64,000 nt of DNA from contig CP060773.1 in NCBI GenBank assembly GCA_023205875.1, forward strand, positions 1 to 64,000, in the 5' to 3' direction. Of this stretch, positions 51,501 to 61,788 are shown one piece after another. The notes below the pieces were generated by a model. That model did not search any database. It was given only the letters and a program-made list of their open reading frames with translations, and had not been told where the DNA came from. The DNA is from Chloropicon primus (taxonomy: Eukaryota; Chlorophyta; Chloropicophyceae; Chloropicales; Chloropicaceae). Position 1 is the stretch's first letter, and every line of letters starts with the position of its first letter. Position numbers and translations under genes: made by a program.

Positions 51501-52283
51501 AGTCGTGCGTCGTGAGGCCCAAGGGGACGGGCGTTACGACGAGGCCGGCGAGAGGATTGGACTTTGCTTGCAGGGCGACAGTGGCGGGTGGTGAGGTGAA
51601 GTGGGTCGGGAACAGACGCAAGCTCGACTTGAATCGGAAGTATTACCCGAAGAAGGAGGACGTCGACACCCAGAAGAAGGTCTGGTACATTGTCGATGCG
51701 GAAGGGAAGACCCTTGGAAGGTTAGCGGTACGTTGCTCTGCTATGGTGTTGGAACCAAACCAAACATAGTTGCACCGTGGGTTGCTGACTTGTCGCTTTC
51801 TTTCTTTCTTTGCTTGCCACATCTCTCTCTCTTGATGCTCGTGATGCTCGTGATGCTCTTGGTGCTTCCTTTTAGACGATGGTGTCGATGTACCTTCGTG
51901 GGAAGCACCTTCCGACGTTCTCGCCGAGCATGGACACAGGCGGGTACGTCGTCGTTATCAACGCGGACAAGGTGGCCGTCAGCGGGAAGAAGGAAACGGA
52001 TAAGATGTACTACTACCACCGCGTTCACAGGCCAGGGACCATGAAGACTGAGACTCTTTCGGAGCTTAGGCAGAGGGTTCCGGAGAGGATTGTGGAGAGG
52101 GCCGTGAAGGGAATGCTTCCCAAAGGAAGGCTGGGCAACACGCTCTTCACTCACTTGAAGGTGTACGCTGGTCCGGAGCACCCTCACGAGGCCCAGAAGC
52201 CCGTGGACATCACTAGCCTGATCGACAAGAAGCCTAAGGAGGCGGACCTCGCGGCGGTGAGGGCGGCGGTGGGCTTGGAGTAA
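51434..52283 (+). CDS. Plastid 50S ribosomal protein bL13c, nuclear-encoded, two exons
   Basis: A large-subunit protein of the chloroplast ribosome. Exons 51434-51727 and 51876-52283 (148-base intron, GCG|GTACGT and TTTTAG) give 233 residues. The N-terminus (MAMAHRVVARSKASTHRHAAVAKSC...) is a transit peptide; the mature protein begins near VKWVGNRRKLDLNRKYYPK. Diagnostic L13 stretches are VWYIVDAEGKTLGRLA, YLRGKHLPTFSPSMDTGGYVVVINADKV, KMYYYHRVHRPGTMKTETLSEL and PERIVERAVKGMLPKGRLGNTLFTHLKVYAGPEHPHEAQKP. A plant-type C-terminal extension follows. Its 5' end and promoter are shared with the uS15c gene 5.8 kb away. Confidence 0.95.
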
Positions 52284-52481
52284 ACATATCGAGCAACAAA
52301 CAAACAAACTTGAAAGGGAAGAAAGAAGGAAGGAGAAGAATAGAATGGTTGTTGTTGTAATTTGAGCATTCCTATTTTGATACACACGAAAGAAGATACA
52401 TACGTTGCCAGCCTGGTGGTTCCCTGCCTCGCTTTGGGCGTTCTTTTTATTGCTAATTTACAGTCGTCCACCGAGTGCTGT

Positions 52482-53873
52482 CTAATAAATGTCGTAGAAC
52501 TCGTCGTCTCTCTTGATGTTTCTGTCCATCGCGTACTGTCCCAGCCGCTCGTCCGGGTTCTCGTCCTCATCAAGATCCCCGTTCAGCTCCGGGATGTAGT
52601 TCTCCGGCGGGACCTCGCTCATCTGCACGCCTGGGGCGTGCTCTATGGACCTCAAGTTCTCGATGACTTCCCGCTTTATCTGCTCGATGTAACTCCTCGT
52701 GTTCATGTTCTCGATCACCTGGTGGGGCCTCGTCTTCAGCGTGTACTGGGGGCTGTAGTACTCGTAGTAATCATTGTCCGGCAAGTTGTTGTCCAGCTTC
52801 GTGTCGAGGAGGACGGCCGTCTCGTAAGCCCAGCACCTCGCCACGTTGTTCTTCGTGTACCCGCCCCCTCCCGTGACCAGCATGGGAACCTTGAACTGCT
52901 TCATGAACCTGACGCACTCCGCGTGGCCGTCGAGGGACAGGCTGAAGCAACCGAGCCTGTCGTTGCCGAGGGAGTCCGCCCCGCACTGCAAAACGATCGC
53001 TCCCGGCCTGTAGTTCTCCATGACTTTCCTCATCACGGGTTGGAATATTCTCTGAAAGGTCACGTCGTCGATTCCATCCCTCAAGGGCACGTTCACCGAG
53101 CAGTACTTTCCTTTCTTCTCCCCGATGTCCTTGACATCTCCCGTTCCAGGAAAGAAATAATCCCCGTACTTGTGGAAGGACACCGTCATCACCCGGTCCG
53201 TCAAGTAGAACGCTTCTTCCACGCCGTCGCCGTGGTGCACATCAATATCCAAGTAAAGGACCCTCGGGTGGTACTTGAGCAGCCCCAAGATCGCGAGGAC
53301 CAAGTCATTGATGTAGCAGAAGCCACTCGCTTCCCTCTTCTTCGCGTGGTGAAGCCCCCCCGCCCAGTTGATAGCTATATCACTCAAGCCGTGGTTCAGC
53401 CTCGTCGCTCCGTCTATCGAGCCCCCCGTATACACCTGCTCAAAGCAAACCACAGAGAGACAGAGAGACAAGCAGAGAGAGTCAGCATCGGGCAGACAAG
53501 CAGACAGACAGAAAGTGAAGCAGGCTGAGGACAAACTCAAGCTTACCTGACAAAAGTTGAAGAGCCCTTCGAATATCGGACAGTCCTCCCCGAGGTTGTA
53601 TCTCTGAAGCTGCTGCAAGTTCTCGCTCACATGCTCCGGGGTGACACGAGCCAAGAAGTCCACGTAATCCTCGGAATGAAACTGAGCAAGCTCCACGGGA
53701 TGAGCTTTCCTTGGCCTGTACAATTCCATCTGCTTGTGCAAGTCATACCCCATCACCAAGTGGTGTGTCATGCAAAGTCTGTGCGGCTTCATGGGATGGT
53801 TCGGTCCATAATACACGGAACCAACCTCGGAATCGTAAAAGTAACTTATCCGGTCTTTCGATTGCTTCGGCAT
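52482..53873 (-). CDS. Class I histone deacetylase (RPD3/HDA6/HDAC1-like), two exons
   Basis: A Zn-dependent nuclear deacetylase. Exon 1 is 53873-53547 and exon 2 is 53435-52482; the 111-base intron happens to stay open in frame but encodes only a Ser/Leu/Cys low-complexity insert, and splicing restores [19 protein letters not shown] as in other HDACs. The catalytic charge relay and metal site are in [25 protein letters not shown] and [15 protein letters not shown], with [13 protein letters not shown] as [12 protein letters not shown] and the GGGGYT loop downstream. Total 426 residues. The start ATG gives [32 protein letters not shown]. Convergent with bL13c, 198 bases apart. Confidence 0.96.
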   Translation of the reverse strand: MPKQSKDRISYFYDSEVGSVYYGPNHPMKPHRLCMTHHLVMGYDLHKQMELYRPRKAHPVELAQFHSEDYVDFLARVTPEHVSENLQQLQRYNLGEDCPIFEGLFNFCQVSLSLSSACFTFCLSACLPDADSLCLSLCLSVVCFEQVYTGGSIDGATRLNHGLSDIAINWAGGLHHAKKREASGFCYINDLVLAILGLLKYHPRVLYLDIDVHHGDGVEEAFYLTDRVMTVSFHKYGDYFFPGTGDVKDIGEKKGKYCSVNVPLRDGIDDVTFQRIFQPVMRKVMENYRPGAIVLQCGADSLGNDRLGCFSLSLDGHAECVRFMKQFKVPMLVTGGGGYTKNNVARCWAYETAVLLDTKLDNNLPDNDYYEYYSPQYTLKTRPHQVIENMNTRSYIEQIKREVIENLRSIEHAPGVQMSEVPPENYIPELNGDLDEDENPDERLGQYAMDRNIKRDDEFYDIY

Positions 53874-54543
53874 CGTGGCCTCTCTCTCTCTCTCTCTCTC
53901 TCTCTCACGCACACACACACTCTTCGACGCAAGGCTTGGCTCTCCTCCCTTGCTCCTCTCTCTCTCTCTCCCTCTCTCTCTCTGTCGAGGCAAGCGGCGA
54001 GTTGCCGTGCGCCAAATGAGGCGAGTGAGTGGTCAATGGAAAGAGCAAAAGTCGTAGCGTCGTTCTGTATCCTTCGTTGGAGGTTTTTCTTCCCTCAACG
54101 CGCCGTCAATCGCTCTCGCCTCGCCGCTCCACCCAATGGAGGCGCCAAACCTCTTCGCTCTTCTCCATGAAAGTCACTCCATGAAAGTCACGGAGAGAGA
54201 GAGAGAGAGAGAGGATGAGGATGAGGATGGTGGATGATGAAGGGAGGAGAGGGGGACCAGGAGGGATGCACTGTCCTGCAATCTCTTTCTCTTTGTCTAA
54301 CTCTCTGTCTCTCTGTCCGATTCAATGGGTCAATTGGGGGTGAGATGCTGCTGCAGGGTTCACCTCGATGAGAGAGAGAGAGAGAGGATGGATGGTGGAT
54401 GATGATGGTGGAGGGAGGGAGGGACCTAGGAGGATAAAGAATATTACACCGGGACCAGTCTCAACACAACGACTTGATCCTGGTCCTTTCCGAGGACTTG
54501 TTGGCCTCATCCAATCCTTGCTCGTTGTCGTGTACCGGTACAG
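53874..54543. promoter_or_regulatory. HDAC promoter region and 3' flank of the next gene
   Basis: CT dinucleotide runs precede the HDAC ATG (53879-53907 and 53958-53985). The recurrent upstream element is at 54012-54060, minus strand: TTGCTCTTTCCATTGACC, then CACTCACTCG and CTCATTTGG, about 140-190 bases before the ATG. Bases 54180-54440 have GA repeats and a GGAGGGAGGGA block. Confidence 0.65.
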
Positions 54544-55629
54544 TTACTTGTGCTTCTTGCTTCCCCCCTGGTTGCCGTCGTCCGTGCGCAAGAAGTAGTG
54601 CTCGAGGATGGTGGCCGTGGCGGCGAGGACCTGCTTGTGGGCGGAGTCCATGGTGTGGAAGGCTATGGCCACGTCCTTGTCCAAGACATGCTTCTCGTAA
54701 AGGATCTGAATCGGGACTTCGTTTCCGAGGATGGTCATGTTGGCCAGCTTCACGAAGGAAACCAGACTCCTGATGGCGTGGCTGAGCTCCTCGCCGATGT
54801 CCTCCGGAGAAAGGTCCTGGAGGCTTGCCTGGTCGTAGTCCAAGAGCTTGAGCAATCCCTGTGACGATTCCTTGCAAGCCATCACGTCATCGGCCAGCTG
54901 TTGGCTCAAGCTCTTCTCCTGGGTCTCTTTCATGGCAGCGGCCCTCGCGGCGGCCTCGTGCGCTTCTCTCTGCCTCCCTTCCAAAACCTTCTGAAGCACG
55001 ATCACGATGATGCCCACCGTTGCCAGCACGATGATCGCAAGGCAGAACTTACCGAGGTAGTCCGAAGTTTGCATGTCCACGAGGTCTGGCCTGTCCATAG
55101 CGATGTAGGAAATCCCGGAGAGCGTGCCGACAGTCATAAAGTACGCGCAGCATGCCAACGATATCTCTTTGAAGTATCCGTCCAGGAACTTGCTCGAGAG
55201 CAAAGCTGAGCGAGTCCATGTCCATGTCCATCCAATCCATTCCATGGAAGGAGAGTGATTCCAGGACAGAGTCAGTCCTTGACATCCTTGGGACAAAAAA
55301 AAACTTTTCTCTTTTGCTCTGTGGCATTGGAGCTTTGGACTTCACTTACCTGAGATGACCATGGCTATGTCTCCAATGTAAACCCACTTGATTCTACGAT
55401 CACTCAGGACACCGGTGACGGCCTTAAATTGCTTGGTGATGAACTCCTTGATGAGTGCCCTCGTGCTGCGGCTTCCATTGAGGTTGGAAGATGTGAACGC
55501 GAACCCATCCCCTTTCTGTCTCTCAGAGTCGTACAACTTGGGTTGCTGTTGACCTTGGCAGACCTGGACCAGCAAGAGACAGACCAAGGTGGCCGCACAC
55601 ATCCATGTTACAACCTTAGCCCTTGCCAT
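54544..55629 (-). CDS. Three-TM secretory-pathway membrane protein, unknown family, two exons
   Basis: Exon 1 is 55629-55350 (GGTAAG donor) and exon 2 most likely 55205-54544 (acceptor CTCAG), phase 1, giving 313 residues. A signal peptide (VVTWMCAATLVCLLLVQVCQG) is followed by a short luminal domain and three hydrophobic helices (VYIGDIAMVISALLSSKFL, ISLACCAYFMTVGTLSGISYIA, CLAIIVLATVGIIVIVLQKVL). A coiled-coil (EGRQREAHEAAARAAAMKETQEKSLSQQL) and a helical C-terminal domain (LDYDQASLQDLSPEDIGEELSHAIRSLVSFVKLANM...) follow. I do not recognise the family. The exon 2 acceptor is the least certain border: sequence upstream of it is also open but contains a GGACATG repeat. Confidence 0.68.
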
Positions 55630-56836
55630 GATCCCTTGCTTTCCTGAAAAATTCTCTTGCTCCACTTGCTCTCCACAACAGAAGGGAAAGTCCAGCAGCC
55701 TTCTCACACCACCTTGGGGTCAAGACCACAGTGACCTTGGCTTGGGACAGTGACCTCGGTGCCTTGCTGCTCCGTCAAGAGGGAAGGGAACACAATCCAA
55801 TGAGAATGCAATCCACAACTCAATGGTGCGGAGGAAAAGATTGCTTGCTCTCTCTCTGTGTGTCTCTCTCTCTCTGTGTCTCTGTCTCCTGTACCTTGGT
55901 TGGCTTTGGGTGTGTGTTTGTCCCAAGGTTTGGTTTGATGTGGAACCTGGTTGTCATTGGAGGGGAGGAGTGAACTCACTGAGAGAACAATAACGAGGAG
56001 GAGGAGGAGGAGGAGGACATCGACACCAGGAGACAGACAGACAGAGACAGACAGAGAGAGAGGACAGGATGCAAGCAAGCAAGCAATCTTTTCCTCCGCA
56101 CCAATGACAACCAGGTTCCACATCAAATCAAACCTTGGGACAAAACAAAAACACACACAAAGCCAACCAAGGTTTGGTTTGAGGAGGAGGACACCGACAC
56201 CAGGAGGCAGACAGATAGACAGAGAGAGAGGGAGGACAGGATGCAAGCAAGCAAGCAATCTTTTCCTCCGCACCAATGACAACCAGGTTCCACATCAAAT
56301 CAAACCTTGGGACAAAACAAAAACACACACAAAGCCAACCAAGGTTTGGTTTGAGGAGGAGGACACCGACACCAGGAGGCAGAGAGAGAGAGGACAGGGA
56401 GGCCGAGGGACGTGACAGGGAATGAATGAATGGATGGGTGGATGGATGGATTGTCTCTTGTCAATCGTCGTTGTTGCTCCTTTGATCCTTTCATGGAAGG
56501 AGGAGCGAACTCACTGGGAAAACAGAAGCAGCTGAAGGAAGCTTCTTGGGAAAAGGAGAAGGGATGCCATTCGGGGAAAGGGAGAAGGACTTCTCCGATC
56601 CGAGTGACGCCTCCTCAATGCATCTCAGCTCCCTCCCCTGCGCTCCTCCTCGTTGGACAACAATGTCACTTGGAGGACAAGGCAGGCCTTCCCCCTCGCC
56701 CCGCCAATCACCGCAGGTCCGGGGTCCCCACCGACGCAATCGGCGCAAGTGATGGCGCAATGAGAAGCCCGTGAGACGATCTTTCGTCCTGCGCCACTCC
56801 AGTCCCACCTTGCGCGACGCACTGGCGCCATGGCGC
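55630..56836. repeat. Inverted and tandem 172-bp repeat region
   Basis: Two direct copies (56061-56232 and 56233-56390) share AGGACAGGATGCAAGCAAGC and a 100-base tail with CCAACCAAGGTTTGG, at period 172. A third copy at 55823-55963 is inverted: its complement reads the same ...CCAATGACAACCAGGTTCCAC... and GCAAGCAATCTTTTCCTCCG words. Together they could form a long hairpin. A GGATGGATGGATTGTCTCTT word at 56440 matches dispersed copies at 32343, 32503 and elsewhere. No gene is seen. Confidence 0.8.
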
Positions 56837-57349
56837 TCAAGAACACGGGCCTGTCCTGGTGGTGGTTTATGGTACACTCATCACACACCTTGTACACTGA
56901 TGTATGACCCCACTCTTTCCTAACGTGTCGGTCCCCCCGTGTAGAAATGCGGTCTTGGTCTCCAATGGGTGGCACGGCGAGGAAACTGGGCCACGAAACT
57001 GGATAAGACGAAGGGAGAAAAAGCGGCTCCCGTTCCAGCCGCACAAACCCAACACAAAACGAGGTGAGTTCCTTGCCAAAATACGCAACGAGGACGACGG
57101 AGGAGACGAAAACGAAACACGTCATCCGAAAACACATCTCTCGACCTTTCCATTGACCCGTCGGTCGGTCGCTTTCGTCCACGAGATGCCTCGACACTGA
57201 CGCGATGAAGTGGTTTGTTCTCCTCCCATCCCATCCCATCCCAACCCATCCCAACCCATCCCAAGGTGTTCGTGCAGTGGCGATGGCGATGGCGCACCGA
57301 GTTGTGGCGAGGAGCAAAGCATCGACGCACCGTCATGCGGCGGTGGCGA
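56837..57349 (+). repeat. Duplicated promoter-leader-transit block, copy 2 (uS15c)
   Basis: Identical by eye over 513 bases to 50988-51500. It supplies the promoter element, the leader, the ATG and the first 22 codons of the uS15c gene. The identity ends abruptly at base 57349, after which the two genes are unrelated. Confidence 0.93.
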
Positions 57350-57705
57350 GGCCAGTGCAAAGGGTGAGACCATTGCATGGTTCGGTTTCGGGTTCGGGTT
57401 CGGTTTGTGTTCATGCAGCGAGAGGGACGTATAACACGGACTTCAGCTCAACTTTGGAGTACAAGCGTCATGACAAGGATGTCGGTTCATCGGAGTATCA
57501 GATTGCTCGGCTGAGTACGAGGATCAAGCAGCTGACGGAGCACTTGAAGGAGCACAAGACGGACCACGCGACGCGTAGAGGTCTTATGGCTTTGCTCAGC
57601 AGGAGGAACACTTTGCTCCAGTATCTTTTCAGGACGGATAGAGCGACGTACACGTCCACGATTCAGAGCTTGGGCATCAGGTCGAGGCTCCAGGATAAGA
57701 TCTAG
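57283..57705 (+). CDS. Plastid 30S ribosomal protein uS15c, nuclear-encoded
   Basis: A small-subunit plastid ribosomal protein, 140 residues. The first 22 residues (MAMAHRVVARSKASTHRHAAVA) are the same as in bL13c and act as a transit peptide; the mature part begins near YNTDFSSTLEYKRHDKDVGSSEYQIARLSTRIKQLTEHLKEHKTDHATRRGLMALLSRRNTLLQYLFRTDRATY, which is textbook S15. The spacer between (RPVQRVRPLHGSVSGSGSVCVHAARG) is low complexity and holds a GTGAG...GCAG pair 55 bases apart; splicing there would break the frame, so a single exon is preferred. Convergent with the GT29 gene, 136 bases apart. Confidence 0.94.
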   Translation: MAMAHRVVARSKASTHRHAAVARPVQRVRPLHGSVSGSGSVCVHAARGTYNTDFSSTLEYKRHDKDVGSSEYQIARLSTRIKQLTEHLKEHKTDHATRRGLMALLSRRNTLLQYLFRTDRATYTSTIQSLGIRSRLQDKI

Positions 57706-57841
57706 AAGAGGAGGGACGTCGTCTTGTAGTGTGTAATCGTATTCTTACTTTTGATGTTCTACAGCTCCCCCTCACCTCACCGTCCCCCCAAACATCGAGG
57801 CCTCCGAGCCAAACGATGCGGGGTGATGGCTTCCCTGTGCG

Positions 57842-59721
57842 TCACGGTAGGGCTCGGAGGCCTCCTGGGCACGCTTCATCCGCAGTGCACTTCCGGAAGG
57901 AGTTCGCCACTCGGTGATCTGATTGGTGGTACGACTCGTCGGCTCGGGCGCAGTTGCCCTTCGCTGGCACCGGAAGAGGCACGCCGGGGATGCATTCCCC
58001 GAGGGGAGAGAGGGGAACGACTGAGCAGTTCCTGCAGCCGCCGTAGCTTTCTTCCAAGGTCTGGCAGGGCTCGGAAATCTTGACCAAGCCTTCAAGTCTC
58101 CTCGCGAGCTGAGAGATGAGAACAACGTTCAGCTCTTCGGAATCAAAGTTTGAGGTCGTCAGCCCCTCTGGCAACCCTCCTCGGCTTCCCTTGGCACCCT
58201 TCCCTCCGCCGGCACCGCTCTCGTCCATCGGGTAGTAATGGCCTTGCACTCCCAGCTTCTGCAGGCGCTCGAAGCTGATGTTGGAAAACCCAAAGACGGT
58301 TACACTTTTGCACTTCTGCAGGGCGAGGACCACGCCGTGGAACCCCAAAGGCATTCTGATGCCTCTGACAAACCTGTTGATGAAACCCTCAAAGTCTGGA
58401 GCCAAAGCAAGGACGTTCCTCGTGCCTTGAGGGTCAGCATTTTTGAACAAAGTGAAGCTCGTCAAGGTGTCCAAGGACTCAATCTTCTGCAAGATGATTT
58501 CCCGTCTGTGCTTCCTCCAGTACTCCCAAGCCTGCTCGTGTCTTCCATCGCCCACGATTCGTACGGTCGTCTTGGAGCCCGCCTCATCCACGAACGGCGG
58601 ACCGGCAGGAGCGTCGTCGATGCGAAAGACTGCGTCGTGCCCATCGATCGCCTGTCCTTGGTTGTACCTGATGGAAGGGGCGGCGCGAACAAGGTGGGGA
58701 GCAGAGAGCAGGGTTGTCAAAAACAATTCAGGTGAAGAGGGCATTGGCTCCACCAAGGGGCGGCGACTCACCGCAAAAGCATTCCTGAGGATCCAACGAC
58801 TGCACACGTTTGCCAGTAACCGCCACGAGGGTAGCGGATGGATCCAAATAACTCGGCATCGGGCAAAGCTTCAACGAAGCCCTCGTAATCTGACTCGGGG
58901 ACCTCGCCACCTGCGAGGTTCGCCTCCTCTCCATTCACGTCAATGCGCCAGAAGCCATCTCGGCTTGGAGCGCTCGCCCTGGTAAGCTCGTATCGTGCGT
59001 TGTTGAAGTTGCCCTTCCTCATTCGATCGAAAAACGCATCCAGGTAGGTTTCTGTGGTCTTCTCGAAGAATCTTCCGAGGACTCGAGAGACTTCAATCCC
59101 AATCCTTCGACGCTTGAGGTCCTCCAGTTGATTCTTCAAGGCGCCCCGAACCTGGCGGAGAGCCTCCTGCTCTTTCTCCACACACACCCTCTCTCTCTTC
59201 CAAGCCCGCTCCATCTCCTCCAAGGTCTCGTCTTTGTTGAAGGTAACTTCCTGCATTGCCAGCTGGGTCTTGCCATTCCACTCGGCCTCCAGCTCCTCCA
59301 CCTCATACTTGCAGTTGGACTTCTCTTCATCCAAAGCTTGCTTTAGGGTCCTTATGTCACTCAGCAAGCTTGGGACCTTGTCTGTGTTCACCACCAGCAA
59401 GCGCTTGTCAAGCTCCTCTGCGATGGCTCCCTTGAGCTTCAGCACGGACACCCTCCCCGATGAAGCCGACTGAGACCAAAGGATCAATCCAAACACGGTT
59501 GCCGAGGAGTCAGAGCCTCGGAGGAGCCATACACGGGAAGCTTGGAGGGAAAAACAATGCAGAGGAGTGTCTTGACTTACCTTTGCCTCCTTCAATAGCT
59601 TCTCGACATAGACCAAGTCGATTAGACTCACCAGAGCCAGTACAATGCTGATGATGAGGCCCAAGGATGTCAGAAACTTCCCTTTCCTCCCTCCTCCTCT
59701 CCTTCCTCCCTTCCTCAACAT
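57842..59721 (-). CDS. GT29 sialyltransferase-like glycosyltransferase, type II membrane, three exons
   Basis: Exons 59721-59581, 59469-58772 and 58667-57842 (introns 111 and 104 bases, GT-AG, phases consistent) give 554 residues. The N-terminus is a Golgi-type signal anchor (KFLTSLGLIISIVLALVSLIDLVYV) followed by a coiled-coil stem (LEEMERAWKRERVCVEKEQEALRQVRGALKNQLEDLKRR). The large sialylmotif is rebuilt over the last splice: CAVVGSSGMLLRYNQGQAIDGHDAVFRIDDAP. The small motif is PLGFHGVVLALQKCKSVTVFGFS, and GHYYPMDE supplies the HYY motif. The catalytic fold is therefore intact. Green algae rarely make sialic acid, and plant GT29 homologues are tied to Kdo/RG-II chemistry, so a keto-sugar other than sialic acid may be the donor. 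Confidence 0.88.
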
Positions 59722-60302
59722 CCCCAACTATCTATCCATGGGCCAACTTCAGGCTCTTCCAGTGGGATCAAAAGGAGTGGAGTCCCCAAGGAAAGGCGTC
59801 ATAGCTTGAACCTGGATCATCCTCAGGGCATGGTGCTGCACATGGTTCACGCACGGACCTTATCTCACCCTTCTTGCTGCTCCTTCCGCCTTGCCCTTCA
59901 AGGGGGCTCCTCCTCTCAAGCTGTCCATGTGCTGCCAGAGACTTCAAAGGTGAAACACAAGCAATGAGGGAGGAGGATGGAGGGTGACTGGATGTCGGGA
60001 GGAGGATGGGGATGGAGGAACAGTGAGGCATTGTCTCTCACATCCAACTTCTCTCTGTCTATGACTCATCCCTGGAGGTTCACTCCCCTGAGGAGACAGA
60101 CTGAGAGAAAGAGTATTCGTATTCAGGGCCAAGCATCCATCAGCCTGGCCTCACTCTCCCTTCGTTTATGATGGCTCCTCCGGGTCCACTCAAAGTTGAT
60201 TTATAATTTATGAAGCAGCCGACTTGCCTTACTTTTGCTGCACTGCTTGTTTCTATAGCCATTCATTGCAGCAAAGTTCCCTCCCTCTCAAGCTGGACCG
60301 CC
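59722..60302. other. Intergenic region, no gene seen
   Basis: Between two minus-strand genes. It holds a GGAGGATGGGGATGGAG stretch (59995-60018) with a nearby GAGGCATTGTCTCTCACATCC word (60025) related to dispersed intergenic repeats in the window. No exon or recurrent promoter element is clear. Confidence 0.5.
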
Positions 60303-61788
60303 TCAGGAGCGGATCTGGAAAAAGCCACTTCTCGTGATGTACCTCACCCCCTTGTAAGGCTTGTACTTGACGTTGGTGACTTCCATGGAGTCCACCTCCA
60401 GCCCCGAAAGGGCACTGCCTTGCAGCTGGAAGCTCACTTCGAACGTGGGAGACTCCGAGGCAGCATTCGTGCAAGCGATGTTCGCGTTCAGACAGGCTGG
60501 CCTGTCCCTTCTAATCTTGCCGATGCTCCAGATCGCGGACCCTTTCTTCATGTCCACGGACACGGTGCCCACCGTGCTACTGATGTTGCAATTCGTCGTA
60601 GTGGAGGGCAAAGGGATCTTCACTGAGACCTGCTCAGGGGGCTTGGATTGCTCGGTCTTCAAGCCCACCATGATGCTTATCCTGCCCGATTCCTTCGAGT
60701 AGGTGATCTGGGGCTTGACGTAAAAGGGGATGATCGTCTTTTGGATCGACATCGCCGCCTGCTTTGAGATTTTGTAGCTCATGAGCTTGAACCTTCCGTC
60801 CGGAGGCACGAAAGACACAATCCGTTCCGATGCGTACTTGAGGTACCTCACGCTGGGGTGGAACCTGCAGTCGTCCAAAAGTTGTGGATTCTTGAACGTG
60901 ATCTGAAGATCAGGCATGCCAGACAGCTTGGAGTTCGCCATGACCTGTCCATAAATACCAATGTTCGACAGCATCCCGTTGCTGTCTATCGTGACGTCCA
61001 GCTCCTCAATCATATCCACGTAGATCTCGTTGTTGGCGTACCTCGCCGAGGACCTTCTCCACGGGATATTGGAGGACGCCGAGTCCGGCAAGGAGTCGCT
61101 TACTTGGGAACCAATCCGAAGTGCATTCGCCATCCTCGTCAACAGCCTCGGAGGAGCGATGATCTCCTTCAAAGTGTTCGTCTCTGTCAAGTACGGCACC
61201 CCACCGTCCAACATCTCGTCCAGAAGTTGGTAGATAGTGCATGCGTTGTCCTTTATCTCGTCCTCTGTCAGCTCCGCACCAAAGTATTCCACGCAAACAT
61301 CCAAGAAGTGAGACAAGAACTCCAACACCTTCAAAGGCGGCACCTGTATCACGACAATGAAAGACAAACAAGACAACGGCAGAGGACGAAGACAACGACG
61401 ACGGCGACGACGATGACGTTCCTCGAGTGCGTTAGGGTTCACTGACATACTGGTGCCACGGACCGCCGCAGGTCGTTCCTGTCCAATGCCTTGCATCCCT
61501 AATGCAGTCACTTACCTCCCTTTGGGTTGCACATCCAAATATAATCGGATCACTTCTGATGTGAAACAAATAACATTGTGGCATGGCGATCACGTTGGGC
61601 ACTTGCTGCTGCCCAGGGTGGTTCTTCGTGTCATGAAGAGAAACTTTCTCGCTCTTCAAAATCTCTTGCCAGAGGTCCTCCACGCATTGGTGATTCATCG
61701 CGACGGCGGACGTGTGCCTCGAACCAGCACACTGGTGCTCCACCAACGCCTCTCCCGTCTCTCCGCTAAGTATGAACACGGACTCCAT
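60303..61788 (-). CDS. AP3M: AP-3 adaptor complex mu subunit, two exons
   Basis: The medium subunit of AP-3, which selects tyrosine-signal cargo for lysosome/vacuole traffic. Exon 1 is 61788-61516 and exon 2 is 61343-60303 (172-base intron, GAG|GTAAGT and ACAG|GTGCCG), giving 437 residues. The N-terminal longin-like part begins MESVFILSGETGEALVEHQC; the C-terminal mu-homology domain starts near NEIYVDMIEELDVTIDSNGMLSNIGIYGQVMANSKLSGMPDLQITFKNP and includes DDCRFHPSVRYLKYASERIVSFVPPDGRFKLMSYK. This wording matches AP-3 mu more than AP-1 or AP-2 mu (HPSVR, ...IVSFVPPDG). The C-terminus ends GVRYITRSGFFQIRS. Intron 1 is supported by the join QRE-VPPLKVLEFLSHFLDVC. Confidence 0.93.

Noticed and set aside
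53436-53546. The HDAC intron read as coding (Ser/Leu/Cys insert)
   Set aside because: It has a clean GT-AG border pair and the insert is CT-repeat low complexity absent from every HDAC; splicing restores the conserved core.
57364-57418. A 55-base intron in uS15c (GTGAG ... GCAG)
   Set aside because: Removing it breaks the frame to the S15 domain, whereas reading through keeps it open.
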